Below, in pieces: positions 47,295-58,155 of a stretch of DNA of 64,000 bases (position 1 is its first letter; each line of letters starts with the position of its first letter). Origin of the DNA: Tomocerus qinae (taxonomy: Eukaryota; Arthropoda; Collembola; Entomobryomorpha; Tomoceridae); assembly GCA_020055645.1 (NCBI GenBank), contig CM034546.1, positions 52,762,001 to 52,826,000 of the forward strand. Direction: 5' to 3'. Under the pieces are notes generated by a model, which worked only from the letters and a program-made list of their open reading frames with translations, was not told where the DNA came from and did not search any database. The position numbers and the translations under genes are program-made.

Positions 47295-48840
47295 GCCCGT
47301 TCTCCGAACGGGAAACAAATACCATGCTTATCGAATCAGCATAATAATAGTGAACCAAATTCAACATAATTTAACTAAACACCGAAATTAAAGTAAATTT
47401 TAAGTTTCATTATATTATCATTAATACTATATGGACATAATAGTTTAAATCGCCCCGTCATTTTACATCACCCCGCGTCGTTTTCAATTACCCCATCATT
47501 GTAAATAGACGTCATTTTAAATAACCCCGTCATTTTAAACCCCGTCATTTTAAATAACCCCGTCATTTTAAATATACGTCATTGTGAAGAAAAGAAAGAA
47601 ATTTTTGCCTTAAAGCCCAAAATATTCTATTCCCTCCCCCCAAATTTTTTTCTGGCTACGGCCCTAATAAATGACACCGTCATTTAAAATAGACGTCATT
47701 GCAAATGACCCCGCCATTTTAAATAGAAGTCATTGTGTAAATGACCCCGTCCATTTATATAGACGTCATTGTAAATGACCCTGTCCTTTTAAATAGACGT
47801 CATTATAAATGACCCCGTCATTTTAATAGACATCATTTTAAATGACCCCACATTTTAAAAAGACATCATTTTAAATAACCCCGTCGTTTAGAATCACCCC
47901 GCCATTTTGAATAACCTCGTTGTTTTAAATCTATAAATGTCATTTTAAATAACCTCGTCATTTTAACATTCCTGCCATTTTAAATAATCTCTATATTAAA
48001 TATTCCCGTCATCTTAAATATTCAGTCATTTTCACCTCATCATTTTAAGTAGCTCTGTTATTTTAATTAGCTACCACTATTTTAATCGTCCTCGTTATTT
48101 CTATCTATTTTCTTACACCGTTGCATTAACTAACCAATTCTATCAGGGTTGCGGTATCCGGATAGGAAGGTGTGGACGAATTGGATAAAATAGTTTTTAT
48201 CCATTGGAAAAAATTGATTTTATCCGGATGAAATTAATTTTATCCGGACAAAATGGTTGTGTTTAGTGGATGAAATGGTTTTGTCCACTGGACAAAATCA
48301 ATTTAATCCGGACAAAACGCAACCCTGAATTCTATGTCAAGTCAAGTCAACCTGTTCAATCCACAACCAATGATACAAACTAAATAAACATCGCCTTGCT
48401 ATTAATAGTTTGACTCCGTTGCGGTCGCCCCGTTCGAGGTGAAAGGGACTAATCCCTTTACATAGCGGAGGCCTGCCTGCTTAAAGAGTAGGACTTTGTC
48501 AAATTTTTGAAATTCATTGGCAAAATATTTTCTACTAAAAAATAAAAAACTGGAGTGGCTACCGTCTTCATTATTAAGTCGAGTAAGTCAGGAAAAAGTT
48601 TGGTAAAGTTCGGATGAAAACTGTAGGAGGAGTATTTGAACAAAACGTGACAGATCGGAGCGATTTCTCCCACTCCTTCAATGTTAAAATTCGAAATTCA
48701 AAAAATCGTAAAACCATTTCTATGAAAGATATCATTTTGAAACTCGATGTTTGGGGTTCTGACTATGATGTGGCCATCGAGTAAAAATTTGAAAGTCGTA
48801 GATTGATGTTAAAGGGGAAATGAATTGCTATTATTATATA
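47295..48840. repeat. 1.5-kb repeat unit B with GACGTCA array
   Basis: Direct repeat of unit A. It differs by a MITE (48144-48327) and by a short foreign segment near 47585-47670 ending GGCTACGGCCCT, which looks like one end of another MITE. The array core spans about 47450-48050. Confidence 0.85.
48144..48327. mobile_element. hAT-type MITE, CAGGGTT family, copy 2
   Basis: 184 bp flanked by the 8-bp duplication AATTCTAT (48136-48143 and 48328-48335). Ends are CAGGGTTGCG. The interior has TTTTATCCGGACAAAAT words in both orientations. Unit A shows the empty site (CCAATCCTATGTCAAG near 46773). Confidence 0.93.
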
Positions 48841-50159
48841 GATAAATAAGCCAGAATGATTCAATTATTCATATATGTGTCTTCATTTTAAACACCAATC
48901 TAATTTAGGAACGCTCTATCGTTGCACAGATAGCCTTTAATAATAAACCATTGTAATGGAATACTAAGCTTACGAGAAACTAATGAATTACCTATATAAT
49001 GTTTAGTAATACGAAGCATTATAATGGAATCACAAGGGAATACAAGGATACAAGCATTACTATAGAGTTTGTCCAAAATACTATGTGGTACTGTACATGT
49101 AGTACAATCATGTACCACTGTACTATAGCCTGGTACATGCGTTGCGTTTTGTTCGAACTGTATTAGCGGTAAATATTATTAGCGTCAGTTGAGCAGAATG
49201 GGTTGTTTTGTTAGCATTCTAAAACTACCTCTCGTCTGTCCTCAGCGTCGACAGTTATTTGTTTCTAGTGTACTAACGTAATTCTGATTACTGAGTACAT
49301 TTTTTTTGCACTACGTAGACTATAATAATTCCCTGTAGTTCACGTGTATTGTTCATTTTAGCTGGTGACTTAAAAGTCACAACAAATTTTTGGTATCTTA
49401 AACTTAAACGAACGAACTTAAACGTGATTCGGAATTCACCTTTAGGGATGGATGATATAGAATTTTTATGTAGGCCACGTATGTTTACAAAGTAGGTATG
49501 AATGAAATTCACCTTTAGGGATGGACGATATACTTATATTTACAAAGTCTGCAAAGATAAACAAATGCAAAAATAAATTGTCAATATTAAAATTATGCCC
49601 AAAAATAATTCGACAACAATGATAACCACGAATGAGTTGACATCAGCAACCATATTTTATGAGCAATGTGATCCTTGAATTTACGAGAATTGCTTAAAAC
49701 AATTAGATCAACCGTCTGGCTCTGGTTCACTATCTTACCCATTGAGTATGTCACTAGTCCCTAGTTGGTGTAAATAATAGAAAATCTGCAATTGAGGGGT
49801 TGACTTTTCCAGTGGGATGAATGATTGAATCGATTTAAGACAAATTATTAAACAGGCAATGTGAACTTGAAAGAAAGTCGAAAGTCGTCAATTTGGCAAT
49901 TATTGATGGCAAACACAAAGATATTTGCAATTCGAGTTCGTTCTTGTTCAGTTCAGATATCAAAAGCATTAGTAATAATAATAAATAATTTCGTAAACCC
50001 CAGGATGCGTGGGCACGTGAAAGATCAGTACTGGGAGAACAGCCTTTAGCTGCATGCATTGCAATTGTATTGCGTTGTTGCGATATGTGTGTATGAGGGG
50101 AGATCTGTGTCACAAATGAAACTGAGGAAAGTACTGCGAATTCAGGCTTCATGAAGAAT
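48841..50159. other. Intergenic with a small direct duplication
   Basis: ATTCACCTTTAGGGATGGA occurs near 49435 and again near 49507, each followed by GATATA and later TTTACAAAGT. No gene. Confidence 0.5.
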
Positions 50160-51015
50160 ACACTACGTAGGACACAGAATACTGTTTGCAAGGCAGAGTT
50201 TTCTATCTAGAACGCAGAGTATTCCTCTTCAAACTCAGAATACACAGCACAGAATATTTTCCGTAAAACTCAGATAATTTTTCCTAGAACCCAGAATATT
50301 CCTTGCCATACTCAGAATATAGTGCACAGAATTCTCTTCGCAGAACGCAGATAATTTTTCCTAGAATGCAGATTATTCTTCCTAGAACGCAGAATATTTT
50401 TTGCAGGTCATAATTTTTCCGAATATTTTTTGCAGGTCATAATTTTTCCTAGAATGCAGATTATTCTTCCTAGGACGCAGAATATTTTTTTCTGGTCAGA
50501 ATATTCTTCTTAAAACGTAGATTATTCTTCCTAAAACGCAGAATATTTTACCTAAAACGCGGAATATTCTTCCTAAAACGCGGACTATTTTTCCTACAAC
50601 GCAGAATATTCTTCTTAAAACGCAGAATATTCTTCCTAAAATGTAGAATATTTTTCCCAAAACGCAGATAATTCTTGCTAAAAGAAAGAATATTCTTCCT
50701 AAAACGCAGAATATTCTTCCTAAAACGCAGAATATTCATCCCAAAACGAGGAATATTCATCCCAAAACGAGGAATATTCTTCCCAATCGTATACGCAGAA
50801 TATTCTTCGTAGAAACACGCAGAATATTCTTCGTAGAAACACGCAGAATATTCTTCGTAGAAACACGCAGAATATTCTTCGTAGAAACACGCAGAATATT
50901 CTTCGTAGAAACACGCAGAATATTCTTCGTAGATACGCAGAATATTCTTCGTAGACGCATAGGAAGAAGAATATTCTTCGTAGATTGCCAGAATATTCTT
51001 CGTAGAATATCCTTC
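50160..51015 (-). repeat. Array of GAATATTC-containing units
   Basis: Dozens of degenerate 20-24-bp units, mostly AACGCAGAATATTCTTCCTA-like. They become a near-perfect 24-bp repeat at 50790-50935 (CGTAGAAACACGCAGAATAT plus TCTT, about six copies). Open frames reading KNILRFR or EEYSACF are by-products. Each unit holds the palindrome GAATATTC. Confidence 0.92.
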
Positions 51016-51069
51016 GAAGAAGCAGCAGAAGGGATGGACGATTTGGCACACATTCTCCCCCCATACCTA

Positions 51070-51128
51070 GAATTTTTGTCTACAGTCAGACGGACGGACG
51101 GACAGACAGACAGACAGACAGAGAGACT
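51070..51128. repeat. GGAC/CAGA microsatellite
   Basis: CGGACGGACGGACAGACAGA-type simple repeat. It is followed by a 40-nt phrase (AAAACCTACAGCAAGCCGTA and onward, 51174-51210) that recurs at 59724-59760. Confidence 0.85.
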
Positions 51129-51364
51129 GTTAGGACCGTTCACAGTACCTTACGAATACTCGTAAGCTAATAAAACCTACAGCAAGCCGTAACAGAAGCT
51201 CGCCAGGGTAAAGGGGACTGTGTGCACATTTTTGGTAGAATAATAGTAGTAATAAATGTATTTTGATTACTTAAATGAACAGTAGTTCATAGTAGATCAA
51301 TATTTATCATAAATCAAAATAAAAAAGATATAATAACACTTACATTGAAACTCCAAAGAAAATC

Positions 51365-51745
51365 ATAATAGATTAATGTTGACTACGAAAATCAACAGTA
51401 AATCAAAGTTGAACAATATTGAGTATCAAAATAAACAGAAAATCAAAATTGATTAGTATTGAGTTTCAAAATAAACAGAAAACCAAAATTGATTAATATT
51501 AAGTATCAAAACAAACAGAAAATCAAAATTGATTAATATTGACAATGAAAATCAACAAAAACTCAAAATAGATTAATGTTGACTATAAAAATCAACAGAA
51601 AATCAAAACAGATAGTTGTTGACTATGAAAACCTACAGAAAATCAAAATAGGTAATTGCAGACTATGAGAATCAACAGAAAATCAAGATTTGGTTAATGT
51701 TGACTTTTAAAATCAACAGAAAATCAAAATTGATTTATGTTGGCT
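51365..51745. repeat. 40-bp tandem repeat
   Basis: About nine or ten units with consensus GATTAATGTTGACTATGAAA then ATCAACAGAAAATCAAAATT, moderately diverged. Non-coding. Confidence 0.88.
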
Positions 51746-52195
51746 ATCATAATGAAAAGCAATTCGACAAATATAAATTTGACTATAAATTTGCAAATAA
51801 ATGCGAAATAGATTTATTTCCGTCCTATAATAGGTATTATACGGTTTTACTTACTTTATTATAAAATGTTAAATTTGGCCGAAGCGGCATTTAATATTTT
51901 GTACTATCACGCTAACAATCCATAAGAAAGCCATTGAACTTTTAATGTCCATTTAATGCCACATTTTTTCATTTTGACTATCAAAATGAAGACAAAGTGA
52001 GTGCGCGGCATCTCAGCAACCTATGGACCAATGTGGCTCATTTTCAATAGGCTTTGTTACAGGTCCATAGGCAATGTTTTTGCCAAGTTTAGTTGAAATC
52101 CATTTAATGTCTTCAAAAGTTATCGTGTAAACGGACGGACGGATGCACGGACGGAAGGACTGTGCGATTCTATAAGCTACCTTTTCAGGCGAGCT

Positions 52196-52600
52196 AAATA
52201 TAAATATAATAATTTAATATAAATATAATAATTTAATATAAATATAATAATATGATATAAATATAATAATATGATATAAATATAATAATATAATATAAAT
52301 ATAATAATATAATATAAATATAATAATATGATATAAATATAATAATATAATATAAATATAATAATATGATATAAACATAATAATATGATGTAAAAATAAT
52401 AATATGATACAAATATAATAATATAATATAAATACAATAACATTATATAAATATAATAACATTATATAAATATAATAATATAATATAAATATAATAACAT
52501 TATATAAATATAATATTATAATATAAATATAGTAATATAATATAAATATTAATATAATAATATAATATAAATATAAATAACATAAAATAATATCAATATA
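52196..52600. repeat. ATATAATAATATAA microsatellite
   Basis: Tandem TATAAATATAATAATA of 15-19 bp with small variants. The long open frames on the minus strand are artefacts of the repeat. Confidence 0.93.
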
Positions 52601-52745
52601 AAATAAATAACGAAATAAAAGTTATAACTTGCCATTAATAATTGGAGGGTAAAGGTTTCTGGGTAAATAGAAAAAGGTTTTTTGTCAATAAAAAGAAGGC
52701 TTTTAGAAAATAGTCTAATCATCCATACCAAGAAGTAACTGGGTC

Positions 52746-53205
52746 TGTTTGGACCACTGAAATCCTCCTACCCGGATGAAAACGCGATCCAGAAAATGTG
52801 TCTGATGTGGATGTACTGAGTGTGTCACTATGGATGACTGACCGGATAAACTTTGACTGATTGGCCAGGGCTAAAATAAAAGAGATCGATACTCTACGGC
52901 TTTACTCGATTTTCACTCGTTTTATTAACAAACTAGAGAAAGAATAGTTAATTAGTTAAAACTTGTAAATTAGACTGATAAAAAACTGAAATTATCTAAT
53001 TGTACAAAATACTTCCTATCTCTAGTACTAGAATGAATTGAATTGCCCAGAAACTGTTGAGCGTCCTTCCTCTAGCAACTCTGCAGCACAATTACAACAA
53101 GAATAAACTCGTTTTCTCTATCTTACGCTAAAAGGAAAGAGACTACCAACAGAGGGCACATAATACTACAAATTAATAATAAAATAAAGCTCCCCAAATC
53201 CTACA
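52746..53205 (-). repeat. 3' LTR of BEL/Pao element
   Basis: 460 bp, plus-strand ends TGTTTGGACC and AAATCCTACA. It contains TTTATT at 52921-52926, AATAAA on the coding strand. No difference from the other LTR was seen by eye. Confidence 0.95.
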
Positions 53206-53222
53206 TCCTCCCACCTTCTTTT
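53206..53222 (-). other. Polypurine tract
   Basis: On the coding strand AAAAGAAGGTGGGAGGA lies directly against the 3' LTR, the expected place for plus-strand DNA priming. Confidence 0.85.
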
Positions 53223-53249
53223 GAGAATTAATGAACAAAAGAACTAAAA

Positions 53250-54287
53250 TTACAAATTAATTAGAATACAAATATTATTAGTTCCATTCTCCATATCGTC
53301 TTGGGCGAATGACCTTCCAGCCAGATTTGGTTCTTCTAAGTTCTGCTTCTTGAACTGCAGAACTGGCTTCAATGACACGTTTCTTCTCCGACTTGGTTTC
53401 TGGAACAAGTAAACGATGCCGACAAAATTGGTACCGTTGTCACTGTAGACAACATTGGGTCTTCCATAAATATTGATGAAACGTTCCAGGGCCTTCAAGA
53501 ATACTTCGGTGCTCAAGGAACTTACAATGTCGAGATGGATGGATCGGTAGACAGCACAGGTAAACAATACGACCCACACCTTTTCTCCATTCTTGAGGTA
53601 CAAGGGACCAGCTAAATCCACTCCAGTTGATTGAAAAGCTTCCACTGTTTCAACTCTATTCTTCGGTAGTGGCGCCGGCTCCACCTCCAGGTTCTGTGCA
53701 GAATATCTTTGGCATATGGCACAACTTCGAATTACTTTTGCCACTGTCTTCCTCCCCTGTAGAATCCAATATTTTTCCCTTAGTCGTCCCAAAACGAATT
53801 GAGTTCCAGCATGACAGTTAACTGCATGAATAAAATGTATCAGCTGCTCAACGATAGGATGATCCTTCGGTAAAACAATAGGACTGCGAAACTCCATTGA
53901 ATCTGTCTTGTACAGAAGTTTCGAGCTCACACGAAGTAGACCATCTTCTCCAATTTTCACTTTGAGATTCTTAAGGTCTTTTATTCCTTCCGGAAAACTT
54001 TCACTTTGGACAAAGCGGAGAACGTATTTTTCTGCATCTCTTATTTCTTGCATGGAAAGGTAGGTGCTTAGATTTCGTTGCCCTTTAGGTACTTTAATAT
54101 TTTGCAAGAATCTTCGCATCCATCCCATGACACGTACATTTTTCAGGTAGACTGAAAATTTGGGCTGGTCCCATACATACTTAGTTGTACTTGCCATGGT
54201 TCTTGTTACCTTCCGTTTTTCTGAGTTGAACTCGTTTTCATTCATGATGACTTCAGTGACGGGCCAATCTTGGGGTGGTTGCAGCAA
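53250..54287 (-). pseudogene. BEL/Pao integrase region, internally deleted
   Basis: Integrase would join element DNA to the host chromosome. Visible parts are an H2C2 zinc-binding region (HAVNCHAG then CAICQRY) and the catalytic core with GVDLAGPLY (first Asp) and YSDNGTNFVG (second Asp). Straight after NFVG the sequence jumps to the far C-terminal tail, which reads best in a different frame (ending RPRRYGEWN). The third catalytic residue (Glu) and the C-terminal domain are gone, so the protein cannot integrate. The first residues overlap the end of the gag-pol frame because of the upstream frameshift. Confidence 0.88.
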
Positions 54288-57200
54288 CCACTCTGATCCC
54301 TCCCACCATCGCGACTCGAGTAACTGACGCAGTGAGCATCCACGCGATGGGAGGTCTGCAGGGTTGCAGATTCCAGGTACGTACGTGCCGCCAATCCTTG
54401 GGATTTGACAATCCCAAAATTTCTTGCACCCGATTTCCTACGAAGGTGCCCCAGTCATCATTACGGTGTATCCAAGATAGGGCTGTAGTAGAGTCACTCC
54501 AAAAGTGGCAAGGCACATTCTCCCAGTTCAGTGCAGTGAGCGTAGCATGTGTAAGTCTTGCTCCAATTGTACATGCTAGCAATTCCAAACGTGGGATTGA
54601 GGTTCTCTTCTCCACAACAACACCATTCTTGTCCTTAATCCTCTTTAATGGGGCGATCCGTGCTTTAGCTTGAAGAAATCGAATAGTTGTATTTTCACCT
54701 GAGCTACTGCGTAGGTACAGAACAGCAGCGTAGGCATCTTGGCTTGCATCGCAGAAACAGTGAATGGAAAGTGCTTTGTCACGAAAAGGATTGATGCATC
54801 TCGGAATAGATATCTGCTTGAGACACTCCACCTCTTCGTACCACTTTAAAAATTTACTTGCCATTTCTTCCTGCAGCTCTTCATCCCAGTCAACATCCGC
54901 AGCCCAGGCCTCTTGTAATATTAACTTCGGTTTAATAAGCGCTGGTGCTGTAAAACCAATCGGATCAAATATTTTATGAGTAGTTGACAGGATCTTACGT
55001 TTTGTGACCGTCTCCGGGATTTCAGCTAGTGAGAGATCACATCCTAGAGAGTCACTTGTTTTGTTCCAAGTTAATCCGAGAACCGACGAGAACATATTTT
55101 CACCGCTCTGACCATTGGGAAAATTGGCAGGGGCATACTCCCACTGTCGCAACTCCATCTTTGCTTCAGCCAGTAGTCGTGTAGAAATTTCTCGGAACTC
55201 TTCATACTCCTTGAGATTGTGGACAGAGGCCACACAGTTGTCCACGTAGAGGGACTTGAGGAGTTTTCCGGCTACAGGATGTGCTTCTCCCTTGGCGTTG
55301 TTGAGATGATGTTCCAGGACAGCTGCCAACAGGTAAGGACTGCAGTTGACTCCAAACACCACTCTCTTGTGCCGAAAAACTCTGACTATTTTCTCTTCGT
55401 GGTTCTCCCACCACAGGAACCTCAGAAAATCTTGATCCTCCTTGTCCACGTCAATCATCTGAAAGGCTTTTCGGATGTCGGAGATTACTCCGACTCTGTT
55501 TTCCCGAAAGCGCAATAGAATTGATGGGATGAGCTCCATGAGGTTAGGACCCTTTTCTAGGCATTCATTCAGTGATGGGCTTCTATTCGTCTTGCATGAT
55601 GCGTCAAAGACAGGACGAACGGGAGTTGTAAGGCTGATTGGCTTGAACACAGGTCGGTGAGGGAGATAATGGCATGGCTTTTCAATTTCCGCTCCATGCA
55701 CAGGTTCTATGAAACCCTCAGTAATCCAACCTTCAAAGATAGAGTTGTACGTATCAAATTGTCCTTGGCCTTGTAATTTTCTTGTAGCCGCCATCAGTCG
55801 ACTTTCGGCGATTGCTTTATTATTCGGTATTTGCGGCTCCTTGTGTATCCAAGGCAATTTGACACAGTACCTTCCCTCCTGAGATCTTGTCACTGTTTGC
55901 AGAAAGTGTTGCTTCGTTTCTTCTTCCTGCTCCTTCTTACTTTTCATCTCAGAAGGATCTTGTATTCCCAAACGCTCCAAATCCCATAGTTCTGAAACTT
56001 CGGCCTGCTGCACATGCATCGTGGTTACCGCCATCGCAAAGTTACTATCCATTAATTTTCCTGACAAGGTCCAGCCGAATTTAGTTTCCAATGCTACGAG
56101 ACCATTCTGTAATTCGTACCTCTTGCCAGTCAGTATCTGTCCGTAGTAGTCGGATCCGATGAGTAACTCGATGACGGGACATTCGGGCCCTATATCTGGA
56201 ACCCATATCTTCTTTCTTCGAAGTTCTTCCATCCACGGCCCAGTTGTCATTCTAGGTATACTTCCGCAGATCTTGCGTTGATCCAGAACTTCTAAGTCTC
56301 CAGCTCCTTCTCCATTTTCACTCTCAATGTGCACCATGTATTTGTTGTGCTCCTTTATCTCGCTGGATCCGCCGAATAAGTAGTGACAGAGCTTGACCCT
56401 TTCTGTAGGAGGCAGCCTTAAATCCTCTGCAGTTTTCTGTAGTATGTAGGATTTCTGTGCTCCCGGGTCACAAAGTGCTCTCACTGATTTCTGGCGGCCT
56501 TGATTCACAACGAGGACATTCAGGGTTTGGAGCATCACTGTGTTCGTGCAATTGAGCATGTCGTGTGTTGAACTCGGAGGGGCTGGTTCACTCTTCACCT
56601 CAAGTTTCTGGTGAACCTGAGGACACATCAAAGTAGGATGTCTCTTTTTGCAGACAATGCATTTAACGAAAGCCTTGCACTTTCTGCTTCCATGTCCAGT
56701 CCTTAGGCACAGATAGCATGCATTCTTTTCTTTAATCTTGTTATTCTTCGCATCCAACGTCATTTCAGATGCTTTACCGCAGTCTTTGCTTTCGTGGGGC
56801 TTGTCACAAAAAATACAGGAGGCTGAGTGACCTGCAAAGAGCCCGGCTGCCGTTGGAATGGAACTTTCACTATTTTTTCTTGCTTCCTTAGTCATGACAG
56901 TTTTCTTAGCCTTAGATTCCTTCACATCCATATCTTGAAATCCAGTTTGTGCCAGTTCGATTTGTTGCTCACTTTGAACTTCGGCCTTAATAAACTGCAT
57001 CAGATAGTCAAGACTAGATTTTGGAGGATTTTCTAACTTCCCATCCTTCTTGGAAAGGGAGCTTCTCTGCCATGCACGTAATAATTCTTCTGGAAGACTT
57101 GATTCGACTAACGGGAACAACCAAGTGGAAGGGTCTGCAGTCGCCAGATTTAGTGATGATAACGCCCGGAGATGGGACTCCAACTTGAGATACATCTGAG

Positions 57201-57897
57201 ATAAAGAAATCTTGTCCTTTGCAGTGACATTAGTGATAACTAACTTTAGTAACTCACGGATGTAGATTTGCACCAACAAACTTTCCCGTCCGAATCGTTC
57301 CTTAAGGGCTTCTACCGCTTTCGGATAATTGTCGCCAGTCTGAGGGTAACTATTAACAACATCATGTGCCTCAGAGCCTGGCTGCATTGACTGGACGAGA
57401 TACTGAAACTTGTCTGTGGCGTGCAGCGTATCATCTTCATCTATTTTCTGGAATTGTGACCAGAACCCAAGCCACGACTTCAAATCACCATTAAACTTCC
57501 GCAACTCAATCTTCGGTAATTTGAAATTCCTTTTCTTTTGTTGTCCCGATGCCGACGTCGCACTAGTATACTCACTCGCGGTTGGAGATGAGCGACCGGC
57601 TCGGGCGTTAAACAGTCGGTTTATCGTTAATTTTGCCATCCGGATTTTGTCTCTGTACTCCTCAGTTGACACGTATTCTTGTTCTATTTGTTCGACTGAG
57701 CAGTTTTCATCCAGCATGGCATCAAGAATTTTCTGATCCACTTCTGCTATCCGCTCAAGGAGGTCATCTAATTTTTCTAGCTTCCCTTGCAGCGACAACA
57801 GAGAGGGTTGATCAGCAGCCAATTCCGCATCGACGTCATTGACAGTCTTCGTTACAGATGTGCGAATCGGCGTCCTGGATAATCTTAGTCGGTCCAT
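54253..57897 (-). CDS. BEL/Pao gag-pol polyprotein (gag, protease, RT, RNase H)
   Basis: 1214-residue open frame from ATG 57897. Gag region (DUF1759-like, KLPKIELRKFNGDLKSWLGF near residue 126). Cys-rich zinc knuckles near residues 361-425 (CYLCLRTGHGSRKC). Retropepsin-like protease with LCDPGAQKS near 476, where DPG replaces the usual DSG/DTG. Reverse transcriptase with YVDN at 884-887, a box frequent in BEL/Pao. RNase H-like region with CFCDASQDAYAAVLY. The frame leaves the pol sequence near 54380, where GTACGTAC (54377-54384) looks like a 4-base duplication; the true frame continues in the next reading frame. No sign of other defects. Confidence 0.92.
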   Translation of the reverse strand: MDRLRLSRTPIRTSVTKTVNDVDAELAADQPSLLSLQGKLEKLDDLLERIAEVDQKILDAMLDENCSVEQIEQEYVSTEEYRDKIRMAKLTINRLFNARAGRSSPTASEYTSATSASGQQKKRNFKLPKIELRKFNGDLKSWLGFWSQFQKIDEDDTLHATDKFQYLVQSMQPGSEAHDVVNSYPQTGDNYPKAVEALKERFGRESLLVQIYIRELLKLVITNVTAKDKISLSQMYLKLESHLRALSSLNLATADPSTWLFPLVESSLPEELLRAWQRSSLSKKDGKLENPPKSSLDYLMQFIKAEVQSEQQIELAQTGFQDMDVKESKAKKTVMTKEARKNSESSIPTAAGLFAGHSASCIFCDKPHESKDCGKASEMTLDAKNNKIKEKNACYLCLRTGHGSRKCKAFVKCIVCKKRHPTLMCPQVHQKLEVKSEPAPPSSTHDMLNCTNTVMLQTLNVLVVNQGRQKSVRALCDPGAQKSYILQKTAEDLRLPPTERVKLCHYLFGGSSEIKEHNKYMVHIESENGEGAGDLEVLDQRKICGSIPRMTTGPWMEELRRKKIWVPDIGPECPVIELLIGSDYYGQILTGKRYELQNGLVALETKFGWTLSGKLMDSNFAMAVTTMHVQQAEVSELWDLERLGIQDPSEMKSKKEQEEETKQHFLQTVTRSQEGRYCVKLPWIHKEPQIPNNKAIAESRLMAATRKLQGQGQFDTYNSIFEGWITEGFIEPVHGAEIEKPCHYLPHRPVFKPISLTTPVRPVFDASCKTNRSPSLNECLEKGPNLMELIPSILLRFRENRVGVISDIRKAFQMIDVDKEDQDFLRFLWWENHEEKIVRVFRHKRVVFGVNCSPYLLAAVLEHHLNNAKGEAHPVAGKLLKSLYVDNCVASVHNLKEYEEFREISTRLLAEAKMELRQWEYAPANFPNGQSGENMFSSVLGLTWNKTSDSLGCDLSLAEIPETVTKRKILSTTHKIFDPIGFTAPALIKPKLILQEAWAADVDWDEELQEEMASKFLKWYEEVECLKQISIPRCINPFRDKALSIHCFCDASQDAYAAVLYLRSSSGENTTIRFLQAKARIAPLKRIKDKNGVVVEKRTSIPRLELLACTIGARLTHATLTALNWENVPCHFWSDSTTALSWIHRNDDWGTFVGNRVQEILGLSNPKDWRHVRTWNLQPCRPPIAWMLTASVTRVAMVGGIRVVAATTPRLARH
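54377..54384 (-). other. Candidate frameshifting 4-base duplication in pol
   Basis: GTAC occurs twice in tandem exactly where the pol frame is lost. Downstream similarity continues in the shifted frame. Confidence 0.75.
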
Positions 57898-58132
57898 GGT
57901 GTGCTACTTACTGATGACCAACAGACCCGAAAAAATCCTTGAAATAAATAATAATTTTTATTATTATTGCAACGGTATCACCTGGATTAGTTCCCAACGA
58001 GGCCGGGAACACGGCGCAAGATGCTTTGGTCAATTGGCTTGACTCCAGCCTTCACAATCCAGGGACGAATGACGGTTGACAGGAAGCAGTCCACTTCCTT
58101 CAAAAATGTGACACGAAAAATATCCACAGCAG

Positions 58133-58150
58133 ATCACGTCGGGGTCACCA
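58133..58150 (-). other. Primer-binding site, tRNA-Trp type
   Basis: On the coding strand TGGTGACCCCGACGTGAT lies five bases inside the 5' LTR. Its complement ends CGTCGGGGTCACCA, the 3' end of eukaryotic tRNA-Trp plus CCA. Confidence 0.85.
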
Positions 58151-58155
58151 AAATA

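Noticed and set aside
46891..48673. Paired 71-74-residue proteins on the minus strand
   Set aside because: They sit in the duplicated 1.5-kb repeat units and show no known motif; duplication of the repeat explains the match.
45825..48840. CRISPR-like array
   Set aside because: Units are degenerate and contiguous without unique spacers, and the genome is eukaryotic.
50548..51143. Repeat proteins of 114-167 residues on the minus strand
   Set aside because: All three frames are open because of the tandem repeat itself; no start context or composition of a real protein.
52177..52462. Hydrophobic YIIIFILYY-type proteins
   Set aside because: By-product of an AT microsatellite.
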